Shown one piece after another: positions 49,914 to 59,955 of a stretch of DNA of 64,000 nucleotides. The notes beneath the pieces are model-generated. The model was given only the letters and a program-made list of their open reading frames with translations. It made no database searches and was not told the DNA's origin. A program made the position numbers and the translations under genes. Position 1 is the stretch's first letter. The number at the start of each line of letters is the position of its first letter. Source of the DNA: Debaryomyces hansenii CBS767 (taxonomy: Eukaryota > Ascomycota > Pichiomycetes > Serinales > Debaryomycetaceae); the NCBI RefSeq assembly GCF_000006445.2, contig NC_006043.2, positions 434,001 to 498,000 of the forward strand. Direction: 5' to 3'.

Positions 49914-52900
49914 TTATAATCCATCTATTAGTATCTGGTTATCTCTGTTAACTAAAGCAGTATGAACACAATCATTGAACAAATTAGTAAGAATAATTTG
50001 TTGTGATATTTTAGTGTCAGATTTAATGAGTTGTCCTCTTATTTGGAAATTGTTTGGGTAATCAAGCAAGTTGGACAAATCAATTGATACGAAGAGTTCA
50101 ACTTTGAAATTATGCTTGCCACAGTAGTAGCGTATTTTGAAATTTATTAAATTGTCTTGTGACTCAATGAAGACTATTGGTAACTTCCAGGAGATTGCGT
50201 ATATATCTTCGTCAATCGATTTTAATACGGACCAGTGCTTTTTGAAGGTTTGGAAGCTTTCAATTATGGTAGATCCAGAAATTACGTTAAACAATTTTGG
50301 GGCAATATTGGTCGTAATGAAAGAATTATTGAATGGAGAAGAAGAATTCTGATCTACAGAATAGCTTATGTTGGATAAGTCATATATGTCTTTGAATTCC
50401 ATTGCAACTTCAACACCAATGAAATTGAAAATGAGTTTAGTACCCTCCATATATTTGTAGTTCAAATTAGTGAAGGATTGTAGAAAGTTGAATTTTAATT
50501 TGAGTAACTCGATTTCTGACAACTCATACTTTTTATTTCTATTCAAAGACTTCTCCACGTCATTTATTTCATCGGTGAACGCATTGATCAAGGCTTTATT
50601 ATCGCTAATAACTGAATTTAGTTTATTTAATTCTTTATTCTGTATGGTTTGATTTTGTTGGTTTTCCTTAAATTGTTTACATGTTACTGACAATTCATTC
50701 CTTAAGGAGAATAAATCACTGGAATCCAAATCATTGCAGTTACTTTCGATTTGCAACAATTGGTTCAATTGATTTGATAAATTGTCAAATTTGTCTTTCA
50801 ATTGTTCGTGAATTCCGTTAAGAAGTGTCAAGTTTTCCAATAGAAGCAGCCTAGCTTGAACGAGAGTGTAATGCTTCTCATCTAATTGAATAATCAAATT
50901 CTTGATCAACTGGGTTCTCCACCCGTACCAAACCTCCTTAGCTTGGAGCCTCGTGTAATCTTTGATTAATTGAAATTCCGACTTCATGCTTAATTTTTCA
51001 TTTGGGCTACTCAGATAATACTGTTTGAATAATCTGGGATTGTTTTCCATAGTGAATTGATTGAATTGATCAAATAGCACAGTTCCGTCTTTGATATTTT
51101 TTGTAAGTTCCTTGCAACTGAAATCATATAGTTCCAATAATGGCATTTTATTCATAGCAGTAACAAACTCATCAAATTTGTAACTTTCTTCATTATTAAT
51201 TTTGGGCAATGATATGCTTATTCTATCGACAGATTTGATACCAATTTCTAAATCATCATAGAATCTAATACTGATATCTTTCAAGAAATCATTTAAGGAA
51301 ACTGGTGTATAATTTTGGTCTAGTTCATCATCATCGTCAATGGATTCGGTGCTTATATCAGCCAATGGGATAGTGGTAGTGATTGTCTTATTGATACCAC
51401 CATGATTATCAATCTTAGGATACTTGTGTGGTATTGGCTCAGCATCATCGATCGTTCTCTTGAGTTGTATTTGCTTGATTTCACCATATTCCTGGGTCAA
51501 TTGCATTTTTTGAGAGGGTTGATCTATTTCATGATTTGTATCAGCAGCAGCTAGTTCCTGTGGTTCAGCATCTTGTTCTAATTGAGTTAAATCCATATAT
51601 AAGGAATCCTGAGTATCTTTTGCAGTATTTTGAATCGTTTCATCCACACTCGTATTCGTAACGTACCGACTAGAAATATTTGTATCTTGCTCTTGCTCAG
51701 ATTGTTCATTAGCATTATCTGAATGAAGTTCATTAATTTCATTACCTTCGTTTCCACCTTCGTTTTCAGCTTCGTTTTCTAAGTTTTCGCTTTCTTTATA
51801 TGCTTCATCTTTATCAGTTTCGAAATCATCATCTTCATTACCAGTATGTATCTCATCGATAATATTATCCGACATAAGTTCTTTCGAATCCGGTTCCAAT
51901 GGTTGTTCAGTGTTCGTTCCATTATCTTCCTGATGTTGTTCATCATTTTCATTATTTGAATTGGTTTCATTTTCATTTTCTTGGAGATGAATATGTCCTA
52001 ATCGACTATCAGCACCTTCACCGGATATATTTATCTTTCCTATCTCTTGAGTAAATTCCATAATTGATTCATTTTCTGGGATTTTCAGACCTTCATTGTA
52101 TTGCATTATTGGTTCAGCATCAGGTACCTCATTTATCAATTCAAGTCTACTTTCTTGGTGATATATTTTAGTTATATCCATGGTCATTTCCTGATTGAAA
52201 TGATCGTTCTCCATATAACTGGTGCTACTTTGGGCATTGATCTCCGAATAGAATTTGGTTATGTCCATAGTTTCTTCCAATTCATTCCCGTTTTGTTGCT
52301 GAGTTTGTTGATCTTCGCCATTATTCACCTCTACATTATATTCTAAACTTTTATGACCATTAGCATATGTCAAAATATCCATAGAATCTTCATGTAAATA
52401 TTCGCCGGTATCCGTAGCCGATGCCTGATCACGATTCATTTCAGGCGCTTGGCTTGGAATGTCATGATTTTCAATATCCTGTTCAGGTTGTTCAGCATTC
52501 ACCTTTTCAGCATCTACATCATTTTCAGCTAATCTGACAATATTTTGGTGATTAAGGCCAATGTTGCTGGTTAATTCCATATCACCTTCGTCTTCATCCT
52601 GGTAATATGGAGGCGAGTCGATATCATTGGCCGCAGAGTCAACACTGACACCAGTATGTTTCAATTTGGTAAATGTCTCTATTTGATCAGCATTATTGGC
52701 TGTATCGGTAGCATCACCTTGGTCCACCTCTTCATCACGCGTGTTATTTGTTGCAGCCAGAGGATTAGGAACAAATTGTCCTGTTAATTCCATAGTCTCT
52801 TCTTCACCCTCATCAGCATTGCCCTCGAAATTTGCTAAATCATCGTCTGAATCTCGATCTACGTTATGACCATTATCGAGCTCACCATTGGTTCCTAGGT

Positions 52901-53204
52901 TCTCATCCGCATTTTCATGAGCAGTGCCAATTGGATTATCATCAGAAGTCGTGCTGTTGCTATCATCCTTCGATTCAATAGATGAATTTCCAGAATCACT
53001 ATTATCTCTCAGCAGCGGTATAATTGCTATAGTTTCTCTTCTTTTATCTACTTGTACTGGAACAAAATTTATCTTGTGGAGCGTCACTTCTGGATGAAAT
53101 GAGACTCTTCTATTTAAGCGGTTAGTGGATGGCAACAATGGTAGCGTTGCATCATTCTTCAAGATACTTCTAGACGGTCTTTCTCCCATATTTTCCTTAT
53201 TCAT
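49914..53204 (-). CDS. SPC105: Outer kinetochore scaffold Spc105/KNL1
   Basis: KNL1-type kinetochore protein that recruits Bub1-Bub3 for the spindle checkpoint and PP1 to silence it. The 1096-residue protein has an N-terminal PP1-docking motif RRVSF (32-36). The disordered N-terminal half is acidic and carries MELT-like motifs: MELTGQF, MELTSNI, MDILTYA, MDITKFY, MDITKIY, MEFTQEI and MDLTQLE. From about residue 660 the sequence becomes helical with coiled coils, and the C-terminal part (about 900-1096) matches the tandem-RWD kinetochore-targeting region. Longer than Saccharomyces Spc105 (917). ATG at 53202-53204, with an MCB 92 bases upstream. Confidence 0.92.
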   Translation of the reverse strand: MNKENMGERPSRSILKNDATLPLLPSTNRLNRRVSFHPEVTLHKINFVPVQVDKRRETIAIIPLLRDNSDSGNSSIESKDDSNSTTSDDNPIGTAHENADENLGTNGELDNGHNVDRDSDDDLANFEGNADEGEEETMELTGQFVPNPLAATNNTRDEEVDQGDATDTANNADQIETFTKLKHTGVSVDSAANDIDSPPYYQDEDEGDMELTSNIGLNHQNIVRLAENDVDAEKVNAEQPEQDIENHDIPSQAPEMNRDQASATDTGEYLHEDSMDILTYANGHKSLEYNVEVNNGEDQQTQQQNGNELEETMDITKFYSEINAQSSTSYMENDHFNQEMTMDITKIYHQESRLELINEVPDAEPIMQYNEGLKIPENESIMEFTQEIGKINISGEGADSRLGHIHLQENENETNSNNENDEQHQEDNGTNTEQPLEPDSKELMSDNIIDEIHTGNEDDDFETDKDEAYKESENLENEAENEGGNEGNEINELHSDNANEQSEQEQDTNISSRYVTNTSVDETIQNTAKDTQDSLYMDLTQLEQDAEPQELAAADTNHEIDQPSQKMQLTQEYGEIKQIQLKRTIDDAEPIPHKYPKIDNHGGINKTITTTIPLADISTESIDDDDELDQNYTPVSLNDFLKDISIRFYDDLEIGIKSVDRISISLPKINNEESYKFDEFVTAMNKMPLLELYDFSCKELTKNIKDGTVLFDQFNQFTMENNPRLFKQYYLSSPNEKLSMKSEFQLIKDYTRLQAKEVWYGWRTQLIKNLIIQLDEKHYTLVQARLLLLENLTLLNGIHEQLKDKFDNLSNQLNQLLQIESNCNDLDSSDLFSLRNELSVTCKQFKENQQNQTIQNKELNKLNSVISDNKALINAFTDEINDVEKSLNRNKKYELSEIELLKLKFNFLQSFTNLNYKYMEGTKLIFNFIGVEVAMEFKDIYDLSNISYSVDQNSSSPFNNSFITTNIAPKLFNVISGSTIIESFQTFKKHWSVLKSIDEDIYAISWKLPIVFIESQDNLINFKIRYYCGKHNFKVELFVSIDLSNLLDYPNNFQIRGQLIKSDTKISQQIILTNLFNDCVHTALVNRDNQILIDGL

Positions 53205-54371
53205 GGTTACCGCTCTAATAGTATAATAAATATTATAGAATATAGATCAGGTAAACAAACAATGTTTTGTAAATAAAAAAATAAAAAGATCCGGTACGCG
53301 TACGACAAATAATGGATTGGGTCTTTTTATCCTAATGATACAGTAGGCAGTACTACTGCACTAGTACCATCATGCTGGTAACCGAATAGGTTGAATGTAA
53401 GAGTAGAGTTATCTTTTATCTTTAGAAACCAAGATTCGTTATTCTTCTAGAATAAGTTCTTGTAGAAAGCTTCTTGAACGAGAAGCAAGATCAACAAGAC
53501 TTTCAAGCGGAAAGTATACCATTGGTGTATTTTACTCCTATGTGTGCCAGCTGAATAAGAGGTGTTTGGAAGTCTTATTAGTTGTTAAAGACTCACTTCT
53601 ACCGTATATTGGAACTTTTGGTTTGAAATTATAGAGTTGCGACCCCGGGCCATCAGTGATAGTCCAGCTTTGTAGAAATCATTCTAAAGTTCTAGTTCCA
53701 TGGCTAAACCAATGACTTATACTCTTTCTATCCACAGTCAACGATCCTGATACCACAAATTTAGTTACCACCAGAAATTCACTCTTGAGTCCTCCTAGTC
53801 GATTATACCAGAATCCTTCACTGCTTCCAATATACGCCCTACAATATACACCTACCCCAGTATAACACCTACTCCAGTATATACACCCATTCGAGAATGT
53901 ATAGTATTCCAGCATACCTCCTACATAATATAGCTCAAAAATCCAGCAATTGAACTAACCAGCTTCAAATTGCAACTTTCGCAGCTAATAATCACCAAAC
54001 CAAAACTACCTACGATCCAACTTAAAACTGTTTGAACATATGAAAACGACTCCAGCACTCTCACATCTTGTTATCCATCATAGTTTGTTACGTGTAGCTA
54101 TTAACATCCATCAAGAGCTTCTCGATGGTTCACTTATTCTTTTGATCTTGATTTTGCAAGCTCTTTAGTGATTAGCTCCGCGAAGAACCTCGGTTGAATG
54201 GCAATTAGTACCCCAAATACCGAAATATCACAAGCTCCAGTCAACCGAAAAACCCCAGATACTTCTTTATAAATAAAAGAAAAATACTTACTATATTATA
54301 ATTACTATTGATCGAATATAATTTGACAATAATTGAATTATAGATTGATTATATTAAAGCAGAAAAAAAAA
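53205..54371. other. Long divergent intergenic region between SPC105 and PEX11
   Basis: About 1.2 kb with no recognised gene. It contains the SPC105 MCB, two TTC-nn-GAA palindromes (53445-53452 and 53471-53478), and from about 53640 to 54280 a C- and CA-rich stretch with echoing text (ccagtataacacctactcc / ccagtatatacaccc). A 78-codon minus-strand frame at 53679-53915 has no motif. The strand asymmetry could reflect a long PEX11 5' leader or a non-coding transcript. Confidence 0.4.
53296..53301. promoter_or_regulatory. MluI cell-cycle box (ACGCGT) upstream of SPC105
   Basis: Perfect ACGCGT 92 bases before the SPC105 ATG, embedded in a palindromic gtacgcgtac context. Fits periodic expression of a kinetochore gene. 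Confidence 0.55.
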
Positions 54372-55049
54372 ATGGTCGCTGATACAATTCTTTATCATCC
54401 AACATTCGGTAAATTAACCAGATTCCTTGATTCTACTCCCAAGAGAGAAAAATGTTTTAGATTAGTGGTATATTTGTCGAGATTTTTGTCGTACTACTTA
54501 CAAAGACAAGGATTTTCACCAGATGTGGTTAACATATTTAAAGACTTGAAGCATCACATCACAATTATCAGGAAAGGTATGAGATTCTTGAAGCCTTTGA
54601 ACCATCTTCAAGCTGCAGCCCAAACTTTCGATAATAAGTTAATGGATCCAGTTTTGCAAAAGACCACGGTTATTAAAAACTTGGGTTACGTTGGATACCT
54701 TTCGTTGGATTCGATTACGTGGTTGAAGTTGATGAACATCCTTTCAGCCAAGAGATTCCCAACAATTTCCACCTGGTCGTCGAGATTCTGGTTGATTGCC
54801 TTGATTGCGGGTGTTATCAACTCATTGAGAACTTTGAAGATCAGCAACGCCAAGTTGGAAGAAAAAGAAAGCGAAGAGATCAACCAGAAGATCTACGCTG
54901 CCAAGAGAAAATTGGTCTGGGACTTCTTGGATATGTTCACCTGTTTGAACAGTTTGAACTACTTGCACTTCACCGAAGGAGATGTTGGTTTAGCTGGTAC
55001 TATTACTTCGATTATGGGTTTACATGACTTGTGGAAGTCTTCAAAATAA
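54372..55049 (+). CDS. PEX11: Peroxisomal membrane proliferation protein Pex11
   Basis: Peroxisomal membrane protein that bends and elongates membranes for peroxisome division and influences fatty-acid oxidation. The start is the ATG at 54372 (MVADTILYHPTFGKLTRFLD), preceded by an A-run; the frame open upstream begins only at a TTG. The 225-residue protein shows the Pex11 N-terminus with amphipathic helices (REKCFRLVVYLSRFLSYYL, about 24-42), a central hydrophobic helix (RFWLIALIAGVINSLRTL) and the C-terminal LHFTEGDVGLAGTITSIMGL. Length is near Saccharomyces Pex11 (236). Confidence 0.95.
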   Translation: MVADTILYHPTFGKLTRFLDSTPKREKCFRLVVYLSRFLSYYLQRQGFSPDVVNIFKDLKHHITIIRKGMRFLKPLNHLQAAAQTFDNKLMDPVLQKTTVIKNLGYVGYLSLDSITWLKLMNILSAKRFPTISTWSSRFWLIALIAGVINSLRTLKISNAKLEEKESEEINQKIYAAKRKLVWDFLDMFTCLNSLNYLHFTEGDVGLAGTITSIMGLHDLWKSSK

Positions 55050-55334
55050 TGAACATACAGAGTATACAAGCCGCGGGTGGTTGGAAAGCCATATTACTTG
55101 CATGAAATGCCATTGTGACCTAGAGTCAAGTCAAATACCCTTATTTATTCGTTTCTATAACAATGTTATCATATACTATTTTTTCACCTTATTATATAGC
55201 GATACATATACAAGTACTCCATGTTAGCCTATTGATGAAAGCCGTGTGAGATTTGCAAATACGAGTAGAGTTGTATGGTACTGGTGCAATCTAGTCAATT
55301 GAGGACTTTGACCCTTCTGTCTGTTATATTCGTA

Positions 55335-55556
55335 CTACTTGGGCTTCGTTTCATTATCATCAAATCCTTGGTAATACCCATTCCAGTACCATTTCATCAC
55401 TAAATCCTTCAATTCTTTCTCTAACTCATCACTGTTCGGTTGATCTGCAATTATTTTCTCTAGACTTGGTGCTTCTACGCTTATCTGTTGTACTTGGTTG
55501 TGTGAAGCTTTCAATCTGGACCAAGTCTCGTGTATTCTGCTGTCTATAGATGACAT
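55335..55556 (-). CDS. Small SMN-like YG-box protein
   Basis: A 73-residue protein with ATG at 55554-55556. The C-terminal half reads LKDLVMKWYWNGYYQGFDD (about 46-64), which resembles the YG box of SMN proteins: fission-yeast Smn1 has MSWYYAGYYTGL at the same relative place. The W-Y-x-x-G-Y-Y-x-G spacing is the glycine-zipper oligomerisation motif of SMN. The N-terminal half is a predicted helix (IHETWSRLKASHNQVQQ) followed by an acidic linker. There is no Tudor domain, which is also absent from fission-yeast Smn1. If real, it would act with Gemin2/Brr1 in spliceosomal snRNP assembly. It is half the length of Smn1 (152), and identity rests on one short motif. It is divergent from NOP8, 259 bases apart. 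Confidence 0.5.
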   Translation of the reverse strand: MSSIDSRIHETWSRLKASHNQVQQISVEAPSLEKIIADQPNSDELEKELKDLVMKWYWNGYYQGFDDNETKPK

Positions 55557-55815
55557 ATTGGTTAGAATAGACTTTTTCCGATTAAAATACCAACAATCAA
55601 CCTAAAAACACAGTTTCAATAGTCTATCAACCTATACAGCTTCCCAAGTTATAATATATAGGAAGTATTGTCTTATTCGTATAGTAGTATAACCATATTT
55701 TAGTGTAACTTGTAAACAAAAGCGTAACATGCAAACCATCTCATCACCTAAAAATTATTCAACTTGTTGATGATAAGCTGAACAATTATACATTCTACTA
55801 GAGACTCACTTAAAT

Positions 55816-58113
55816 ATGAATAATGAAGATATTAGGGAATTGAGGATTCATATTGGTAATATATCTCCTAAGTTGGCCGAAAACCAGCTGTCGTTAGAAA
55901 CTAGATTAGGTAAATTTGGAAAAATTGTCAAGCCATTAGAGTTACATACAAAACCGATCCAAGACTTCTATTTTGGATTTATAACATTGGAACTCAGTAA
56001 CGTAAGCCTCGAAAAGCTAAAGAATGCATTTCACGGGATTCTTTTCATGGGAATGAAATTAACTGTAGGTATTGCTAAACAAAATTTTCCCGAATCGTGG
56101 ATACAAGACTCCAAGAGACCAGATTTATTGAAGCTTGACAGAATAAAAAGAGACCGGATTCAAAGAGCTAGGACTCAAAGAATAAATGAGGCAAATACTC
56201 CGTATTTTATGAATAACATCGATGGTTCTATCGTCGTAAGCTCGTTGAACATTGGTGCAAATGCAGCTTTGGGGTACTCGAAGTCTAGCCACACTTTTAA
56301 TGACATGTCTGGAAACACGAAACACACTCAACCAACTCAGACTTTGGTTGGTACGAAATCGTATAGTACGGATACATTGCTGAAGGATGTTGCATGTCAA
56401 TCATACTCCAGAACTTCCGGAAAAGGGGAGATCATTAAAGGTAGACATAGAGTCACTAAGAGACCACATATTCATTTTGCAAAGGGGCATCAAACATTGC
56501 GAATTTTGATTAACGGTGAATTGAAGCAAATACAAGGTTACAAGACGAAGCTATGGGGAATGGAAAAGCACAAAACTGCAAGAGATTTGACTTGGAAATA
56601 TCATAACGGTACTTGGAGAAGTGGAGATGATCATATAATCGAGAAAAACACTACAGTAAAGATCAGGGATCCAATTATCGGAGGACCGCAACCCATAGAA
56701 TGTGGAATTGATGGAGAAAAGGCTGATAATTATGGTGCCGACATTGAAGTGGATTCTGAAGAGAATGAATTAAAAGAAGAAAGAAATAAGAATACTGCTG
56801 TATTAGCTTCCTTGTTCACCAATTATGACTTTGATAAACCAATGGATCTAAGCGACGTCGATGATAATGGAATCGATGAAAAAGACATTATTTATGATAG
56901 TAAGGGACGTCGTAAAGTCAACAGATATGATTATGAAATTGAGGGCAAGGAAGATGATGATGAAGGTGATGTGTCTAAATATAATATTGATTCTAAGAAG
57001 GCTAAAGAATTAATCGATTCCTACAAGCAAATTTCAGAAAGACCTAAAGAAGAGATTTACTTTGATGAAGATGACGAAGGTAACGAGTTAGATTTAGACG
57101 CATTGGGTAAACAATACACTACGGAGGCAATCAGCGAAAAATATGACGAAGACCATGGATTTGAGGTTGTGAAAACCAGTATTGACGTAGAAGAATCTGA
57201 TGAGGAAATGGACGAAGCAGAAGCAGAAGCAGAAGCAGAAGCAGAAGCAGAAGCAGAAGCAGAAGCAGAAGCAGAAGCAGAAGCAGAAGCAGAAGCAGAA
57301 GCAGAAGCAGAAGAAGAAGCAGAAGCAGAAGCAGAAGCAGAAGCAGAAGCAGAAGCAGAAGCAGAAGCAGAAGCAGAAGCAGAAGCAGAAGCAGAAGCAG
57401 AAGCAGAAGAAGAAGCAGAAGAAGAAGCAGAAGAAGCAGCAGCAGAAGAAGCGGAATCAGAAGAAGCGGAATCAGAAGAAGCAGAAGAAAGCGAAGAGGA
57501 AAAAGAAGAAGAGGAAGAAAAAGAGGAAGAAGATGAAGAAGAAGATGAAGAAGAAGATGAAGAAAAAGAGGAAGCGGAAGAGGAAGAGGAAGAGGAAGAA
57601 GAAGAATTTATTCCTACTTTTGGTAACAAAGCAGAATCACAAGTTAATAATACTGATACATTGAGAACCTTATTTAATCCGAACCAGGTGACCTCAGAGC
57701 CTCAAGAATCCCAGTTCAAATTGGCCCTTTCGGAAGAGGACGAAGATATCGATGATGAAAAAGAAGTGGACTTATCCCAGCAAAAGGAATTATTAGATAA
57801 AATCAAATCAAAGCAGCAGCAAGAGGCCGAGGAAATCCTAACTTTGAGGGCCAAAAAATACGGTTTGTTCTGGTCCCACTCTGACTCTCCTTTCTTGCAA
57901 TCTCAATCACAATTGAACAAGGTTAGTGGCTCTAAAGATTTGGTCAAATTGCCTGGTGAAGCTGAATCCCTTATCAGTAATGCTGAAGGTGAATCACCTT
58001 ACGAACAATGGTTTTGGAAGATGAGAGGTGAGTTCTCTCGTGAATGCAAGAGACGTAAAAGAGATGTTTTAAGAATTTTCAAGAAGAAGACTACTAAAAA
58101 TCCAGTTATATAG
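55816..58113 (+). CDS. NOP8: 60S ribosome biogenesis protein Nop8
   Basis: Nucleolar RNA-binding protein in early pre-60S assembly. The 765-residue protein begins with an RRM (about 8-90, LRIHIGNISPKL, then FYFGFITLEL). It continues with conserved Nop8 text (ESWIQDSKRPDLLKLDRIKR; GRHRVTKRPHIHFAKGHQTL; LWGMEKHKTARDLTWKYHNG) and ends with the family C-terminus KYGLFWSHSDSPFLQSQSQL. Between about 467 and 597 is a huge acidic tract, mostly (Glu-Ala)n then Glu-rich, which accounts for the length excess over Saccharomyces Nop8 (484). ATG at 55816. A near-PAC (ctcatcac) lies upstream. Confidence 0.92.
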   Translation: MNNEDIRELRIHIGNISPKLAENQLSLETRLGKFGKIVKPLELHTKPIQDFYFGFITLELSNVSLEKLKNAFHGILFMGMKLTVGIAKQNFPESWIQDSKRPDLLKLDRIKRDRIQRARTQRINEANTPYFMNNIDGSIVVSSLNIGANAALGYSKSSHTFNDMSGNTKHTQPTQTLVGTKSYSTDTLLKDVACQSYSRTSGKGEIIKGRHRVTKRPHIHFAKGHQTLRILINGELKQIQGYKTKLWGMEKHKTARDLTWKYHNGTWRSGDDHIIEKNTTVKIRDPIIGGPQPIECGIDGEKADNYGADIEVDSEENELKEERNKNTAVLASLFTNYDFDKPMDLSDVDDNGIDEKDIIYDSKGRRKVNRYDYEIEGKEDDDEGDVSKYNIDSKKAKELIDSYKQISERPKEEIYFDEDDEGNELDLDALGKQYTTEAISEKYDEDHGFEVVKTSIDVEESDEEMDEAEAEAEAEAEAEAEAEAEAEAEAEAEAEAEAEEEAEAEAEAEAEAEAEAEAEAEAEAEAEAEAEEEAEEEAEEAAAEEAESEEAESEEAEESEEEKEEEEEKEEEDEEEDEEEDEEKEEAEEEEEEEEEEFIPTFGNKAESQVNNTDTLRTLFNPNQVTSEPQESQFKLALSEEDEDIDDEKEVDLSQQKELLDKIKSKQQQEAEEILTLRAKKYGLFWSHSDSPFLQSQSQLNKVSGSKDLVKLPGEAESLISNAEGESPYEQWFWKMRGEFSRECKRRKRDVLRIFKKKTTKNPVI
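57214..57440 (+). repeat. GAAGCA hexanucleotide microsatellite in NOP8
   Basis: About 225 bases of GAAGCA units with a few GAAGAA interruptions, coding (Glu-Ala)n, then passing into a GAA/GAG-rich tract to about 57606. The near-perfect repetition also opens long spurious frames on both strands. Confidence 0.95.
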
Positions 58114-58251
58114 ATCTGCAAAAATATATAGCATACATAGCATCAGATACACGTAAATTAATATTTGATATTATTTTTCTCGAAGTTCAGATTCTCAACT
58201 ATTTAATTTTGAGATGTATTTATTCTGGGATTTTTCACAATTTGTGGTCTA

Positions 58252-59697
58252 ATGACAGAACAGAGTATAAAAGACGGCCAACGGCCAGAGTTACCTCCTT
58301 TTACGTTGAGGAATGTGCTAAATGATATTTACAATGGGATATTGGCTTTATTCACTGATCCATTCTGTACCAGGATCATTTGTCCTGTTGTCATTGTATT
58401 GACATCATTACTATCTAAAGCTATAATATATAAGGTTCCTTATACAGAAATTGATTTCAGGACTTACATCCAACAAATTCAAATAATTAACGATGGGGAA
58501 CTTGATTATTCGTTAGTGCAAGGAGATACGGGCCAAATTGTATACCCAGCTGGATTTGTTCAAATATATCAAGTGCTCAACTGGTTAACCGATGAAGGTA
58601 CTGATATTCACGCAGGCCAAACAGCCTTTGGTTATTTGTTGGCTTTGACTAACTTTTTGGTTATAATTGCCTATACAATGACTCCTGATTTTCAACCATG
58701 GCCAGTGTATTGTTTGCTTTTGAGCAAAAGATTGTTTTCCATATACGTGCTTCGATTATTCAATGACTGTTTTACTACTGTTTGTATGGTTAGTGTTACA
58801 ATTTTGTTACAACAGGCAGCATATTGGTATAAGAAGGGCGGATCTTCAATTAGTTTTCTATTGACCATGGTTGCAGCTGATTTATACAGTATTGCAATTT
58901 CTATAAAGATGAATGCATTATTGTATTTTCCTGGATTTATCATAGTTGCATATTTCTTATGCGGTGAAAACTTATTGAAGTTTGGTACAGTATTATTGGT
59001 TATTCCAATTGTTCAGGTCCTTATGGGTTGGAAGTTCTTGTTACCATTTTTTAATGATGAAGAAGCTTCATACATTAGATGGAACTACATCAACCAAGCA
59101 TTTAACTTTAACAGAAAGTTCTTATATAAATGGACTGTCAATTGGAGATTTGTTTCCGAGGAATTCTTCTTATCAGATGTTTTCAGTAATGGGTTATTAA
59201 TTGCTAATGCTTCAGTCTTAATTTTCTTCATATTTACAAGATATATCTCGCCTAGGATTACATGCAAACCAGTATCTCGTCTCATAAAGGATGCTATGGT
59301 AGGACCTTTCAGTAGCACAATTAATAAAAACAATTTGTTGATAGATCCAAAATGTGGTCCAAAGCTTGTTATGTTAATATTAGGATCTACCAATATAATA
59401 GGCATTTTGTTTGCAAGGTCTTTGCACTATCAATTTCTTTCGTGGTACTGCTGGCAATTACCTTTCATGCTATATATGACTGGGTGGAGTTTACTAGTTT
59501 GTATTCCTCTTTGGGTAGTACATGAATGGTGCTGGAACGTATTTCCATCGACACCCATGAGTTCAGGCTTGTTGGTAAGCATTCTAGCTATTGTATTATT
59601 TGGTGTGTGGTACAATACGAATGAATGGTTCCCCAAACTAGCAGACAACGAGGCTGCTACTATCGATGAGTCCGGTGAGTCCAAGAAGGATAAATAG
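58252..59697 (+). CDS. ALG3: Dolichyl-P-Man:Man5GlcNAc2-PP-dolichol alpha-1,3-mannosyltransferase
   Basis: ER membrane enzyme that adds the first lumenal mannose to the N-glycan precursor. The 481-residue, highly hydrophobic protein has about ten membrane segments. Conserved Alg3 text: KVPYTEIDFRTYIQQI with the lumenal Glu-Ile-Asp (about 64-79), GDTGQIVYPAGFVQIYQ (about 100-116), LLLSKRLFSIYVLRLFND (about 155-172), SIKMNALLYFPG and ARSLHYQFLSWYCWQLPF (about 388-405). Length is near Saccharomyces Alg3 (458). ATG at 58252. The C-terminus ends KKDK, a possible ER-retrieval dilysine-type signal. Confidence 0.95.
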   Translation: MTEQSIKDGQRPELPPFTLRNVLNDIYNGILALFTDPFCTRIICPVVIVLTSLLSKAIIYKVPYTEIDFRTYIQQIQIINDGELDYSLVQGDTGQIVYPAGFVQIYQVLNWLTDEGTDIHAGQTAFGYLLALTNFLVIIAYTMTPDFQPWPVYCLLLSKRLFSIYVLRLFNDCFTTVCMVSVTILLQQAAYWYKKGGSSISFLLTMVAADLYSIAISIKMNALLYFPGFIIVAYFLCGENLLKFGTVLLVIPIVQVLMGWKFLLPFFNDEEASYIRWNYINQAFNFNRKFLYKWTVNWRFVSEEFFLSDVFSNGLLIANASVLIFFIFTRYISPRITCKPVSRLIKDAMVGPFSSTINKNNLLIDPKCGPKLVMLILGSTNIIGILFARSLHYQFLSWYCWQLPFMLYMTGWSLLVCIPLWVVHEWCWNVFPSTPMSSGLLVSILAIVLFGVWYNTNEWFPKLADNEAATIDESGESKKDK

Positions 59698-59955
59698 TTT
59701 ATCTTTATTTAATATATAAATACATTATAGAAATAGAGTATTGACAATTTGCATAGGTCAAGTTTAACGAATGCCATTAAATTAAGTATTAGTATAATTA
59801 GTATGCTAATATAATATAATTACCTATAAATAATACATTGGAATATAATACACATCTCAAATAAGACATAAAAAGCTATTGAAAAAAAATCTTCATCGCT
59901 ATAATACGAACATAAAACATGAACTTAATATATTTAACATTTGGTTGACATTTAG

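Noticed and set aside
53679..53915. 78-codon minus-strand frame in the SPC105-PEX11 spacer
   Set aside because: Arises from the C-rich repeat-like text; no domain.
57057..57664. 190-codon minus-strand and 154-codon plus-strand frames across the NOP8 repeat
   Set aside because: Poly(Ser-Ala) and poly(Lys-Gln) artefacts of the GAAGCA microsatellite.
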